NCBI GenBank assembly: GCA_027386095.1
Contig: DAHXUN010000001.1
Span: 1 to 64,000, forward strand
Length of the DNA stretch: 64,000 bases
Source of the DNA: Nitrososphaerota archaeon
GTDB lineage: Archaea; Thermoproteota; Nitrososphaeria; Nitrososphaerales; UBA183
Direction: 5' to 3'
This document shows positions 40,871 through 50,033 of this stretch, one piece after another. The notes beneath the pieces are model-generated. The model was not told the origin of the DNA. It worked only from the letters and a program-made list of their open reading frames with translations, and searched no databases. The position numbers were made by a program, and so were the translations under genes. Numbering within the stretch: position 1 is the stretch's first letter; each line of letters starts with the position of its first letter.

Positions 40871-41905
40871 TCATATCTTGAGCAACTGCTTGCCGAAGTT
40901 GGCGCCCTCGAAGACCCTCAGCAGCGCAGACGGGGCGTTTTTCAGGCCGACTATGACGTCTTCTACAGGCTTGAGCTTCCCTTCCAGTATCCAGGCCCTC
41001 AGGGCCTTCTTGGCTTCAGGAAAACGGTCCCCCGAGTCGTTCGCGTACACCCCCTCCATCCGCACCCTCTTCATGATCATGGAGAGGTAGTCCAACCCTC
41101 CGGTGCTCTGCTCTCCCATGTAATATTGGGTCGCCCCGCATAGAACCACCCTCCCTCGGGGGCGCATCCGCACGAGGATCACGTTCATCATCGACGGGAG
41201 GGCGTTGTTGTCGAAGAAGACGTCGATGCCGTCTGGGCAGAGCTCGTCGATCCTTGCTCCGATGTCTTCTGTGCGCCTGTCGATCGCTCCGTCGAAGCCG
41301 AGCTCGCTGACCACTCTGTCACAGCGTTCCTTCCCGCCAGCAATCCCGATGACCCTGGAGCCGTAAATCTTGGCTATCTGGCCTGCCAACGACCCCACCC
41401 CTCCGGCAGCGCTCGAAACGACGAACGTCTCTCCGGGCTTCGGTTTCGCCACATCCATGGTCCCCAGGTATGCCGCCATCCCGGTGATGCCCAGGGCGCC
41501 CACGGCCAGGTTGGGGGCGACCCCAGGAGGGATCTTCGTGAGCGGGAAGAGGCCTGGCGTGAGCTGGGGCGCGCCGTCGATGACGGTGTAGTCTTCCCAC
41601 CCCAGCCACCCCTGGACGAGGTCGCCGGGGTTGAACCCCGGGAGCTTCGACTCGACTACCCGGCCTGAGGCGATGCAGTGCATGGTCCCGCCGATGGGTA
41701 TAGTGTTCTCCCCTGACCCCGCATAGGCAAAGAGGATCTGGGTTGGGTCGAGGGAGAGCCAGAGGTTCCTGACCATGACCTTTCCCTCTCCAAGGGACGG
41801 GACCGGGGACTCGATGAATCGGAAGTCGTCTGGTCTGAGGCTCGCACCAGGTCTCCTCGCGAGCACCCATTTGCAGTTGATGGCCTGGCGCAAGTAGGAC
41901 CGCAT
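40871..41905 (-). CDS. NADP-dependent medium-chain oxidoreductase (CurA/prostaglandin-reductase-like)
   Basis: The 344-residue zinc-free MDR enzyme reduces activated double bonds with NADPH. It has the N-terminal LWLSLDPTQ segment, the nucleotide-binding motif VVSSAAGGVGSLAGQIAK and the family's LGFDGAIDRRTEDI and FDNNALPSMMNVILVRMRPR. Length is normal and ATG at 41905 fits. It is separate from its neighbours. Confidence 0.92.
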   Translation of the reverse strand: MRSYLRQAINCKWVLARRPGASLRPDDFRFIESPVPSLGEGKVMVRNLWLSLDPTQILFAYAGSGENTIPIGGTMHCIASGRVVESKLPGFNPGDLVQGWLGWEDYTVIDGAPQLTPGLFPLTKIPPGVAPNLAVGALGITGMAAYLGTMDVAKPKPGETFVVSSAAGGVGSLAGQIAKIYGSRVIGIAGGKERCDRVVSELGFDGAIDRRTEDIGARIDELCPDGIDVFFDNNALPSMMNVILVRMRPRGRVVLCGATQYYMGEQSTGGLDYLSMIMKRVRMEGVYANDSGDRFPEAKKALRAWILEGKLKPVEDVIVGLKNAPSALLRVFEGANFGKQLLKI

Positions 41906-41961
41906 TGTCCTGATTGTCTACTTGAGCGTTGTTGATAGCCCGCTGCTGGGAGGCAGGCCGT

Positions 41962-42930
41962 CTACTCTTCGACCCTCTTCAGGACGGTCATGGCCCGCAG
42001 GGTGATCATCTTGCTCGGGCGGCCTGCCTCCTCCAGGGCGAACGGGTGGTACTTGCCCTTCTCCGCCTTCCACCAGCGGGGGAACCTGCCGCCGTCGTCG
42101 AGGTCTGGGTGGACAGCGTCGAGCTCCCATCTCCCATCCTGCCGCCTCTTCTTCTTGAGAGCATCGAGTGCCGGGCGAAGTCTCTTGTCATCTGAGTAGC
42201 CCAACGCTGTGACGAACTCGAGCCCCACGAGGATGTCGTAGTAGTAGTGGTATGGGAAGTGTAACCGGAACCAAGGCTCGTATCTGTCCCCCTGTCTGAA
42301 CATCCTGCGCTCCAGGAAGAACTCGCAGCCCCGCTCCACGGCGGCCTTCAGCCCCCGGGTCCATTTCTGCCGTGGATACGCGGCGAAGGCGCTCAGCCCC
42401 TCCCAGGCGTCGATGGTCCCTCTGCGAGATGGGAAGCAGTGCCAGCCTCCGTCTTCCTTCTGGGTCTTCACCAGAAGCTCGAGGGCGCTCCGCACCCTGG
42501 GCTCGTCGGCGTACCCGAACCTGATGAGCCCCCTGGCCGTGTTCCCCACCAGGCAGTGCTCGCTGCTCTCGGCTCCCGGCGAGTCGAACCCGCCGTCTGG
42601 GCGGGAGTATGTGTCCATCCACAGGGAGCACGCCTTCGCTATCCGGGGGTCGTCCTTGGTCACCCCAAGGTCGGAGAGGGTCAGGAGCATCCAGTTGGTC
42701 GAGAGATACTTGGGTCGGTAGAGCTCATCCTCTCCCTCGAGCCAGTTGCCGCCTGGCTTCTGGTTCGAAAGGATGCCTGCCACCCACCCCCTCGCGGCGA
42801 CCGCCCGCCTCGCGGCTTCCAGATCACTCGTGCTCGTACCGTCTACGAGGTCGCGCATCGCGAAGTAGCGGACCGCGGGCTGCGCAGGCTCGAGGAGCCA
42901 CTCTATTGCCGTCTTCACGCCAGATATCAC
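41962..42930 (-). CDS. Terpene-cyclase/prenyltransferase-like alpha-alpha toroid protein
   Basis: The 322-residue protein contains QW-like repeats (SNQKPGGNWLEGEDELY, YSRPDGGFDSPGAESSEH, TQKEDGGWHCFPSRRGTID, RRQDGRWELDAVHPD). This is the fold of squalene cyclases and prenyltransferase beta subunits, but the cyclase DxDD motif is not seen. Many archaeal and bacterial genomes have such a stand-alone protein with unknown role. ATG at 42930 is chosen. Confidence 0.8.
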   Translation of the reverse strand: MISGVKTAIEWLLEPAQPAVRYFAMRDLVDGTSTSDLEAARRAVAARGWVAGILSNQKPGGNWLEGEDELYRPKYLSTNWMLLTLSDLGVTKDDPRIAKACSLWMDTYSRPDGGFDSPGAESSEHCLVGNTARGLIRFGYADEPRVRSALELLVKTQKEDGGWHCFPSRRGTIDAWEGLSAFAAYPRQKWTRGLKAAVERGCEFFLERRMFRQGDRYEPWFRLHFPYHYYYDILVGLEFVTALGYSDDKRLRPALDALKKKRRQDGRWELDAVHPDLDDGGRFPRWWKAEKGKYHPFALEEAGRPSKMITLRAMTVLKRVEE

Positions 42931-43366
42931 CCCGGCGGTCGTATGAACGTGTCGACCAGCAGCTGCCGTCGGCGGGGCGCACCGACAACAGCGTCAATCG
43001 GAGGAAGCGCTCGAGCCTGCCTGCAGCCGGCCGCGTTCCAGGTTGCACTGGAGGCCAAAGAGCCATTGGTTCTGTAGCCGAAGCCGGTCGTCAGGCCTAT
43101 ACGGCCGAGCCTCATATCGTCGGCCCCTCCTGCGGCTGAGGGTGGAAACAAGCGCCGATGAGAACCACGATGGATGGCGCTCCCCTTCGCTTCCTTGTAG
43201 CCGTGAAGGCCGCGTTGGGGCTGAGGTGGCTGCTCCCGCCTCTGGGTATGGAGCCTTCTTGGGCGGGCCAGCATGATGCCCTGCTGCGCCTTTGTGGGGT
43301 TGACTCGCCTAAACATAGGGCTTACGCGGAACTCGCGGCCAGCCGTTCGCCCTTTGGCTCCAGGGA
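42931..43366. other. Intergenic stretch, nothing recognised
   Basis: 436 bases between two minus-strand genes. Open frames on both strands have shadow-like composition; no RNA gene or repeat could be found by eye. Confidence 0.5.
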
Positions 43367-43948
43367 CTACGTCCGGACCAGCCTGAACCCTATGCCTGTG
43401 CCCAGCCCGAGCGAGTATCCCAGCTGGATGTTCAGGTTGCCAAGAGACTCCAGAAGCTTCGAGTTCGCCAAGGGACCTGCGTCTACCGCGTCGAAGCCCA
43501 GGTCTCTGCCTAGCTCAAGGACCTTGGCCTTCGCTTCACGGTCGTCGCCGGCGGCTAAGAAAGTGAGCTGCTGGTCTCCGATTCTCCCGGTCTCCATGTT
43601 CTTCGCGAAGTGCGTGTTGAAGGCCTTCACTACCTTGGCGCCGGCTGCCTTCCTCTGCAGCTCCTCTGCCCCGCTTCTCGAGCCTACCGCGGCCATCATC
43701 TCCGGAGTGTAGAGGTTGATCACGTCCACGAGCGGCTTGCCAACGATTCCATCGCCCATCGCCTTCAGGGTCTCGTCTATGGCTTGGAAAGGCACCGCCA
43801 AGACTACCAGCTCTGCCCACTTCGCTGTCTCGCCGACCTCCTTCGGGTCCCTTCCGACCGCCCTGACCTGATAGCCGGCCCTCTCCAGTCCTCTCTTGAT
43901 CGCGCTGCCTACGTTTCCCTTCCCGATTATCCCGACTTTTGGCTTCAT
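43367..43948 (-). CDS. NADPH-dependent F420 reductase-like protein
   Basis: A Rossmann protein of 193 residues starting KVGIIGKGNVGSAIKRGLER, then AELVVLAVPFQAIDETLKAM and AFNTHFAKNMETG. This matches the F420:NADP oxidoreductase (NpdG-like) family, which transfers hydride between NADPH and cofactor F420. With the split-barrel domains at 30336 and 57993 it suggests F420 use in this organism. Some members act on other substrates, so the cofactor is not proven. Confidence 0.8.
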   Translation of the reverse strand: MKPKVGIIGKGNVGSAIKRGLERAGYQVRAVGRDPKEVGETAKWAELVVLAVPFQAIDETLKAMGDGIVGKPLVDVINLYTPEMMAAVGSRSGAEELQRKAAGAKVVKAFNTHFAKNMETGRIGDQQLTFLAAGDDREAKAKVLELGRDLGFDAVDAGPLANSKLLESLGNLNIQLGYSLGLGTGIGFRLVRT

Positions 43949-44627
43949 GGGGCGCTCACCCTCCGCCTGGATAAAGAACTATCCCCGTCGAGCCGTCTCT
44001 CTGAAGCCAGTCGCTCCTCAGTCGGGAAATGCCGCCGAGGCGCTGCGGTAGTGCGTGTCGCGGTTGGGGCTCGCCACGATGCCGAGCGTTATGAACAACT
44101 TTGGTGTTGGCTGCTTAAAGTGATAGAAATGCGGAAGTTGGGCGTCTAGCGAAGCGATTTGGTTGTGATCTGCGTCGAGCATGTCCGAGTTGACCGCTGA
44201 AACAAATTAATGCTCGTGGCCAGAACTGAAATGCTTCATTCAGATGGCGTCCGCCTGCTCGATGGATGGGTTCGCCTTCTCCAGCATTGTCGGACCGGCG
44301 AAGTGCTTTATCCAGGCGAACGCGCTTCTGCCTTTCTGCGCCGAAAATGCTCCGAGGGAGTCTGAAGCCTCGATGAGCGAGCGTATCATCTGGTTAGGTT
44401 TCCTTTATGCCTTGCTTTATGAGCCTCTTTAGCTTCTCAGGGGTCGATTATTCACGGCGATGGCGGTCATTCTGTGCTATGCAATGTAGACTACGACATG
44501 CGGGTTCCTTTGCGTACGGGCTCGTTGCGTCCCCGTAGGGAGCAGTTCAGGGTCAGCTTTCTGCTCTTTCGCCCGTGCCTCGAGCCAAAGCGTTAATCGA
44601 ATGGTGTTCGAAAGGTGCGCCGTTGTC
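43949..44627. other. Long intergenic stretch with one possible small gene
   Basis: About 680 bases. The only supported candidate is the 49-aa frame at 44240-44389 listed separately; just upstream of it on the minus strand a second short frame ends EKLKRLIKQGIKET, possibly a gene remnant. No RNA gene is recognised. Confidence 0.45.
44240..44389 (-). CDS. Possible 49-aa protein
   Basis: ATG at 44389 opens MIRSLIEASDSLGAFSAQKG, followed by RSAFAWIKHFAGPTMLEK and ending ANPSIEQADAI with TGA. Composition is normal for a small helical protein, unlike the shadow frames around it, and AT-rich CATAAAG sequences lie 15-30 bases upstream. No family known. Confidence 0.4.
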   Translation of the reverse strand: MIRSLIEASDSLGAFSAQKGRSAFAWIKHFAGPTMLEKANPSIEQADAI

Positions 44628-45203
44628 ATGGCCCCTGATCTTGCCTACGTGTTCTGGCACTGGCCCCGCCCTGGCGTCCCAGCCGGCGCGTACAGGAGGA
44701 AGCTAGCCTCATTCCAGTCATCCCTGAGGGCGACCAGGCCTGACCTGGTTGCCGACCTCCTGTCCTACCGTGTGGGCTCTCTCCCGTGGGGCCCCGGGGA
44801 CTCCCCGCTCTATGAAGACTGGTACCTAATAAGAGACTTCTCGGCTCTTGGCTCTCTTAACGAGGCCGCCGTCACAGACGGCACCAGGCGCTTCCATGAC
44901 TCGGTAGCCGGAGACTATCTAAAGGGCGCCGGTGGGGTCTTCAGACGGGTGCTGGGGAGCATTCCTTTACGCGAGGCGAGATATGCTACTTGGATCGAGA
45001 AGACCGTGGGGACACCCTACCAGACGTACTATGAGGAAGTGAAAGAGGTGCTGAGAGAAGCGGAGTCAGACCTCTGGCGGAGGCAGATGGTCCTTGGACC
45101 CTCGCCCCAGTTCTGCGTGCACAGCACCGAGCCCCTCGACTTCCCGGAGAACTTCCGTCCTTTCGGAGCGAAAGTCAGGGCCGTAGTCGCTCCGGCGCCC
45201 TGA
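44628..45203 (+). CDS. Conserved-looking hypothetical protein, 191 aa
   Basis: ATG at 44628 (MAPDLAYVFWHWPRPGVPAG) is preferred to an earlier ATG at 44601. The protein is rich in aromatic residues and reads as a single globular domain (SYRVGSLPWGPGDSPLYEDW, then YATWIEKTVGTPYQTYYEEV). No signal peptide or metal motif. I do not recognise the family. Confidence 0.7.
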   Translation: MAPDLAYVFWHWPRPGVPAGAYRRKLASFQSSLRATRPDLVADLLSYRVGSLPWGPGDSPLYEDWYLIRDFSALGSLNEAAVTDGTRRFHDSVAGDYLKGAGGVFRRVLGSIPLREARYATWIEKTVGTPYQTYYEEVKEVLREAESDLWRRQMVLGPSPQFCVHSTEPLDFPENFRPFGAKVRAVVAPAP

Positions 45204-45282
45204 TAATCGAGGTACACGCGTTAGCGCTCAGGATACGTCTGAACGGCGGTGGCTGGTGAGGAAAGAGGTTCGTCATGTGAGG

Positions 45283-45538
45283 ACTGAAGGGAGAGATTCT
45301 CCACCTCCTCTGCCCCGCGAAGAAGCTCCCGAAGGTCCTGCAAGAGACAAGGTATGAGCTTCGCCGTTGCTATTCAGTGGAGTTGCCGCGAAACTGGACG
45401 AGAAGTTGAAAGACTTTGAGCTGTGCCTTCGGATTCGATAATCTAATCTGGCCGACAGAGGTTTACGAGCGGGTAACTCAGAAACTGTGGCTATCGCATT
45501 CTCAACCCATCAAAGTTCTGCCGAAGAAGGACTCATGA
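45283..45538 (+). pseudogene. Frameshifted remnant of a gene, family unknown
   Basis: Three protein-like pieces in different frames follow each other: GLKGEILHLLCPAKKLPKV, then AAKLDEKLKDFELC, then NLIWPTEVYERVTQKLWLSH ending PKKDS at 45538. None has a proper start and the frame changes between them, as in a decayed gene. The remaining bases of the 45204-45558 gap show nothing else. Confidence 0.35.
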
Positions 45539-45558
45539 AATTCTGTCGGGCAGGTTAG

Positions 45559-46023
45559 TCAGGATGTCGCGGTGACCATTTGCTCGGACATGCTGCCAGC
45601 CGTCGAGCTGGGGGGATCGTCTTGGCGATAGTAGCGCTTAGCGACCGTCATGACCTTTTCTAGGTTCGAGAGCAGAGTGGACAACCTTTTTCGTCCATTT
45701 CCATCCTGAAGGCCTTGGGCCTTCTCTAGGTACATCCTTGCGTTTTCCTTGTTGCCCCTGTACAGCTCGATTCTGGCCGCGGTCTCGTAATCGACCACCG
45801 CCATTGTCCGGTCGCCCCTCTCCATCGCTTCCGTTGCCATCTGAACCTGCAGCTCTGTCGCCCCTATTCGGGCGATTTGCTCTTCGGGTTTGAGATACAG
45901 AAAGTAGCTCATGGCGTAGTGCAGCTCTTCGTCCCCCTGACATAGGATTGAAAGCGAGTCCTGAGCAACAGGCGTCGGCTCCGTTTTGGCCGCAGCCTTC
46001 CTCCCACGCCGAAACAGGTTCAT
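45559..46023 (-). CDS. Helical hypothetical protein, 154 aa
   Basis: ATG at 46023 (MNLFRRGRKAAAKTEPTPVA) is preferred over an upstream extension. The product is helical with TPR-like character (GDRTMAVVDYETAARIELYR, GNKENARMYLEKAQGL). It lies 13 bases downstream of the binding-protein gene, so they may be co-transcribed. Possibly a scaffold protein; function unknown. Confidence 0.6.
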   Translation of the reverse strand: MNLFRRGRKAAAKTEPTPVAQDSLSILCQGDEELHYAMSYFLYLKPEEQIARIGATELQVQMATEAMERGDRTMAVVDYETAARIELYRGNKENARMYLEKAQGLQDGNGRKRLSTLLSNLEKVMTVAKRYYRQDDPPSSTAGSMSEQMVTATS

Positions 46024-46036
46024 CGTCGTTTGCTCC

Positions 46037-47017
46037 TCACTGCCCAGCCACCTGCGAGAATATCCGGAGGTCTCGGAGGTCGCCTTTGCTTGGTTGCAAT
46101 ATTGTGGCAAGTTCTCTGAACCATCTCTCGGGGGCATAGGCACCCTCTTGCCAATACCCGACGCCGAACCCGAAGACTCGGTTGTTTCTGTAGGCGAGAG
46201 AACCGACGATCTCCGGATACAGCGACGAGATATGCTGCATGGACGGTCTCACCATCGTAAACACTATGACGTCTGCTTCGCCCATCTTGTTGCCAATCCA
46301 TTCTCTTGATGTTTCGACGCTGCCGCGCGCTCCCGAATCTTGGGTCACGACTCTCGAACCTAGGCGCGAGATTTCGTGGGCCACCCAAGAGTTCCCACCT
46401 GTCACGAATTGGTACCCTTGGAAGTCGGTGAACCACAGGACCTTGCGGCCTTCAGACCTCATCTCAGAGGCGGTGCGGTCTACATCTTCGTAGATTTTGC
46501 TGATTGTACGGCGCGCTTCGTCCTCGACCCCGAAGAAGCAGCCGATGAACTCCATCCACCTTATCCTGTCGAGGAGACTCGGCTCGTACCAGGCGTCGAT
46601 GGTCACGTAAGGCAAGTTGTAGTGGTGCAACGCTCCGGCCAGAGATGGATTGTCGTGGGGATACGCGAAGGTGAAGATGACGTCGTACTGCATGCTTCTC
46701 AAGGCCTGCAGGCTCTCTGCGTTCTGTATCTGGCCGCTCCTGAATCTGCTGACGAGGTCTGGCAGCACCAAGTGCGCCTCCTGGGCGTTGACGATTCCTA
46801 CGAACCTGTCCAGGATTCGGACCGTATCGTTGAGTCGAAGCGCAAACGCGAGTGTTATTGGCGAGCTTGCGACCGCCCTGTCTACGGGCCGGCGCAAGAC
46901 CAGGTCTGCCTTTTTGCCGGACGGCTCGGATTTCATGCAAAGAAGAATCCGTCTCCCCAGGGCGTCTGTCAGGTTCAAGCCCCCGCCCTGACTAGGCTCG
47001 ATTAGGAAGTTGGCCAT
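46037..47017 (-). CDS. Periplasmic-binding-protein-like (TroA/BtuF-type) protein
   Basis: About 326 residues from ATG at 47017 (MANFLIEPSQGGGLNLTDAL); the longer frame from 47068 would overlap the zinc-finger gene. The fold signatures of helical-backbone cobalamin/siderophore binding proteins are present: RPVDRAVASSPITLAFALRL at the start, YDVIFTFAYPHDN, then a long helix and VLWFTDFQGYQFVTGGNSWV. No signal peptide is visible and no ABC permease or ATPase lies nearby, so it may have been recruited to a cytoplasmic or unlinked role. Confidence 0.72.
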   Translation of the reverse strand: MANFLIEPSQGGGLNLTDALGRRILLCMKSEPSGKKADLVLRRPVDRAVASSPITLAFALRLNDTVRILDRFVGIVNAQEAHLVLPDLVSRFRSGQIQNAESLQALRSMQYDVIFTFAYPHDNPSLAGALHHYNLPYVTIDAWYEPSLLDRIRWMEFIGCFFGVEDEARRTISKIYEDVDRTASEMRSEGRKVLWFTDFQGYQFVTGGNSWVAHEISRLGSRVVTQDSGARGSVETSREWIGNKMGEADVIVFTMVRPSMQHISSLYPEIVGSLAYRNNRVFGFGVGYWQEGAYAPERWFRELATILQPSKGDLRDLRIFSQVAGQ

Positions 47018-47054
47018 CCCTATCACCAAAAAAGAAGGAGGAAGCAGGGTAAAC

Positions 47055-47231
47055 CTACTTCGCTCCATGGGCCGACTTCAGGTGCTTGGAGAATTCAGGC
47101 GCGCCCTTGAAGGCGACACCGCAGCAGGTCAGCCTGCCCTGCCCGTGAATGGTCTCGATGTGCTTCGCGTACGCTCCAGCTTCCTTGAAGTTGATCCCGC
47201 AACAGCTGAGTTGAGTCGCTTTTGCCGGCAT
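47055..47231 (-). CDS. Two-finger C2H2 zinc-finger protein, 58 aa
   Basis: From ATG at 47231 the protein has two similar fingers: LSCCGINFKEAGAYAKHIETIH and LTCCGVAFKGAPEFSKHLKS followed by AH. Each fits C-C-G-x2-F-x8-KH-x4-H, with the first pair of cysteines adjacent, unlike the classic C-x2-C. Small proteins of this kind occur in Nitrososphaeria-like archaea. Probably a nucleic-acid-binding regulator. Confidence 0.7.
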   Translation of the reverse strand: MPAKATQLSCCGINFKEAGAYAKHIETIHGQGRLTCCGVAFKGAPEFSKHLKSAHGAK

Positions 47232-47380
47232 TTCTTTTTCACCGAGCTTCCAGACCTGCACTCGCTTTTGACCTCGTCGTACAATTTGTAACAATCTGTG
47301 TTATCGTGGAGACCCGTCTTGTAAGAGGATATCCGACAGAACATGACGCGTGACAGGCAGAGGAAGGGCTGGGAAGCACT

Positions 47381-47965
47381 GTGAGACGGGTTTATTATGC
47401 GCGGAACGCAGAAATAACGACGATTGGTCCTCAGGCGACTGGCTTGGCCCAGGCGCGGAAGAGCGTAATCAGGTCCTTCAGATTGGACGAGTCGGTCCTC
47501 CAGAGGCTCGAAGAGGAGGCAAAACGAAGGAACGTAAGCACCAACACGCTGATGAACCAGATCGTGTCTGGGTTCGTGAACTTCGACAGATACTTCGAGA
47601 AGCTCGGATTGATGAAAATCGCTCACCCCACCTTCAGTCACCTCCTGCAGTCAGCTTCCGAGGAGGAGGTCATCGACGCCGGAAGGAACGCTGGAAGGGA
47701 TGTTCCGAAGGCCATAATCTCGGCCAAACAGGGTTCCATGACCCTGTATACCGCTATAGACTTCCTAAGGATGATGGGGGACTACGCGAACCTCTACAAG
47801 TACAGCGAGATCGGAGAGGGAGGGGTAAGGACGCTGACCTTAATGCACGAGTTGGGCCCGAAAGGCTCCCTGTTCCTGATACACTATGCGGGAGGGGTGC
47901 TCGAGCAGGTCGGCATAAGAGCCAAGTATTCCTCGACCGACCATTCGGTCACCATCGAATTCTGA
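47381..47965 (+). CDS. Ribbon-helix-helix-type regulator with C-terminal domain
   Basis: Residues about 28-60 form a ribbon-helix-helix (VIRSFRLDESVLQRLEEEAK, then RRNVSTNTLMNQIVSGF). The remaining 130 residues (TFSHLLQSASEEEVIDAG and MTLYTAIDFLRMMGDYANLY) make an alpha/beta domain that may sense a ligand. GTG at 47381; the true start may be closer to the ribbon. It runs in the same direction as the secreted-protein gene at 48067. Confidence 0.7.
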   Translation: MRRVYYARNAEITTIGPQATGLAQARKSVIRSFRLDESVLQRLEEEAKRRNVSTNTLMNQIVSGFVNFDRYFEKLGLMKIAHPTFSHLLQSASEEEVIDAGRNAGRDVPKAIISAKQGSMTLYTAIDFLRMMGDYANLYKYSEIGEGGVRTLTLMHELGPKGSLFLIHYAGGVLEQVGIRAKYSSTDHSVTIEF

Positions 47966-48066
47966 AGCTCAATCCGAAGGTTTCTCGTGTTACACTTTGT
48001 TATACGATGCTACGGTTTACACGTCCTCGTAATATACGAAGTTCTGCGCGTCCACTACGAAGATAA

Positions 48067-49035
48067 TTGGCCAAAGGTAAATTCGCAATCTCGAACGTCA
48101 TCTTCGCATCTGTCACGATAGTCCTCCTGCTGATTGCCGCCGGTGGATTTGCTCTGTACACAACCAAGCAGAGCGCCGTCACGACGACAACGGTCGTATC
48201 GGTCGAAACTACCACGCTGACGTCGAACCAGTCAGTCTGGTTCGAAACAGGGGGCTTCTACAACGGGCAGGTTGTGACATTCGTCTATCCGCGTCAATAC
48301 GCCTGCACACCCAGCCTGCTGACCTTCTTCCCCAACCAGACGGAGGCAGCGTCCCAGACGGGCTGTGAAGTGGGCGCTGGCAACGGCAGCGCCGAGGCGG
48401 GAGCCGCTCCGCTGTGGGTCGTCGTCCCTGCATACGCAGGACTCTCCGTGTTCGGCGTCCAAGCCCTGGGCGCTTCTCCGCAGGGGTATCCAATCTTCGA
48501 CAACCAAACGATAATCACCGATTGTGGCGCGAGCGGGACGCCCTCCGGCTGCCCCGACCACCCGCTGCTCCTGTATTCTCCGTTCTTCACGGCCGTGGAA
48601 CAGCACCTCGGGATTACAAACGGCTATGGCGGCCTCCCTGAAGGGGTCTTGCCTACTCCGGCCCACGACCACCTGATAGACTGCTGCTTCCAGGTCATCC
48701 CCTGGTACACCATCGTCGTCCTGAACTTCGATCCCAACATCCAGCCGAACCCCGTCACTGGCCAGTGCTCGGAAATCGTGCCTTCGTCCATCGCCAACGC
48801 CACAGCCGACTGCCTCAACAACTACTCGGCGCTCATCAACGCCCTGACTACTCATAACTCCGCAATCTCCCAGATAAACGCCAACAACCCCATCTGGCAG
48901 ACCCTCGGAGGGCCGACCGCTCAGGTGGTAGTCCCCGGCGCAGCTACGGCGGTCCAACTCAATGACGCCAACACGAACCTCTTCGAGCACTTCACGGTCA
49001 ACTCGACCAACTTCTATCTCCAATACAAAGGATGA
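48067..49035 (+). CDS. Membrane-anchored extracytoplasmic protein, 322 aa
   Basis: TTG start; one N-terminal membrane anchor (NVIFASVTIVLLLIAAGGFA), a Thr-rich linker, then about 250 residues with many aromatic residues and several cysteines (QYACTPSLLTFF, CGASGTPSGCPDHPLLLYSP, HDHLIDCCFQVIPW). The HDHLIDCC segment could bind metal. No known family. It precedes a broken cupredoxin gene, so the two may have belonged to a surface redox system. Confidence 0.65.
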   Translation: MAKGKFAISNVIFASVTIVLLLIAAGGFALYTTKQSAVTTTTVVSVETTTLTSNQSVWFETGGFYNGQVVTFVYPRQYACTPSLLTFFPNQTEAASQTGCEVGAGNGSAEAGAAPLWVVVPAYAGLSVFGVQALGASPQGYPIFDNQTIITDCGASGTPSGCPDHPLLLYSPFFTAVEQHLGITNGYGGLPEGVLPTPAHDHLIDCCFQVIPWYTIVVLNFDPNIQPNPVTGQCSEIVPSSIANATADCLNNYSALINALTTHNSAISQINANNPIWQTLGGPTAQVVVPGAATAVQLNDANTNLFEHFTVNSTNFYLQYKG

Positions 49036-49146
49036 GTCGCGGTAGTCTGACCAGAGCCGCGTGCCCTCATCCTCCCCAGTTTTGCACTAGGATTCCACTA
49101 GGGATTTCCGGGTAGTCTCTTACTCGACCTTTGATTCACCGGTTAA

Positions 49147-49347
49147 TTGGAAGTCGAAACTGAACACCGAGCGCAGCGGGGGTGGTCCTTCACGTTCGCC
49201 CAAGCTGGCGTGTACCCCTACTTCTGTTCCTACTACACGTTGATGGAGGCGGACCACCACTGCCAGGGGATAGCAACTAACGCAGGAACGAGCGCCGTTC
49301 CATATATCCTCGTGCGGGGCCCCGGGGCGGTCGTCGGGATGCGTTGA
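49147..49347 (+). pseudogene. C-terminal remnant of a cupredoxin
   Basis: The frame contains GWSFTFAQAGVYPYFCSYYT and HHCQG, which is the C-terminal copper-site loop (F-x-C-x2...H) of cupredoxins such as nitrous-oxide-reductase-like or plastocyanin-like domains. The N-terminal half with the first histidine ligand is missing, there is no signal peptide, and the usual ligand spacing is disturbed. It starts with TTG and has no proper upstream frame. I read it as a remnant. Confidence 0.5.
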
Positions 49348-49591
49348 TTGCTCTGTGACGATCTAGCTGAGGTCTTCTGCCTTCCGGCCGCCAAATGGAG
49401 GTCTTGAGCAGGCACGGGTGAGGTTACGTCTCGGCGAAAGCCTGGGACCGAGGCTGAGCGCCAGATTCGTCGAGACCATGGGAATTCGTCAGTGGCCTAC
49501 GATGTTTCTCTGATATCGTTGTTCCCTGCACAGTCAGAATTTCTATCACGTGGAGCTCGCTCTTCAGTCACCGTGCTTCGGCATGCACCGC

Positions 49592-49867
49592 TCATCTAAC
49601 ACCTGCCACTTCCACCACCGCGCCCTCACGGACGATTAGGCAAAGGTCGTCGCTTTCGTTTATGGCCGAATAGCAGTTCCTGATGGTGAGGACATTCCCG
49701 ACTTCACCCATATCGCACCATCCTTCCCCGACCAGACGCACTTTAATCGACCATGTATCGCCTTTGACGACAGCGTCTCTGAGCATATAGGTGACGGGTT
49801 CGAAGGTTCCGAAATCTAGCCCCATGAACCGTTCGTAAAGCTCCGAGGATTCGACGATTTCTCCCAT
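49592..49867 (-). CDS. Small hypothetical protein, 91 aa
   Basis: ATG at 49867. The protein is beta-rich (VTYMLRDAVVKGDTWSIKVR, then GNVLTIRNCYSAINESDD) and acidic, with three cysteines not in pairs. Clearly protein-like; family unknown. The gap 49348-49591 before it is empty by eye. Confidence 0.6.
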   Translation of the reverse strand: MGEIVESSELYERFMGLDFGTFEPVTYMLRDAVVKGDTWSIKVRLVGEGWCDMGEVGNVLTIRNCYSAINESDDLCLIVREGAVVEVAGVR

Positions 49868-50033
49868 TACATCTACGCGACGCTAGCCCTCCTTGGTTTT
49901 GGGTATTTTCACGCGTGCAACTCATGCAAAGTCCCAGATAAGAATGTCCTGCCGTGGAAGCATCTCCGCCGGGAGGAGCGGGACCGGCATAAGATTGAGC
50001 CCACAGATTTTCGGACTGGTGGGGGCGGCAGCT

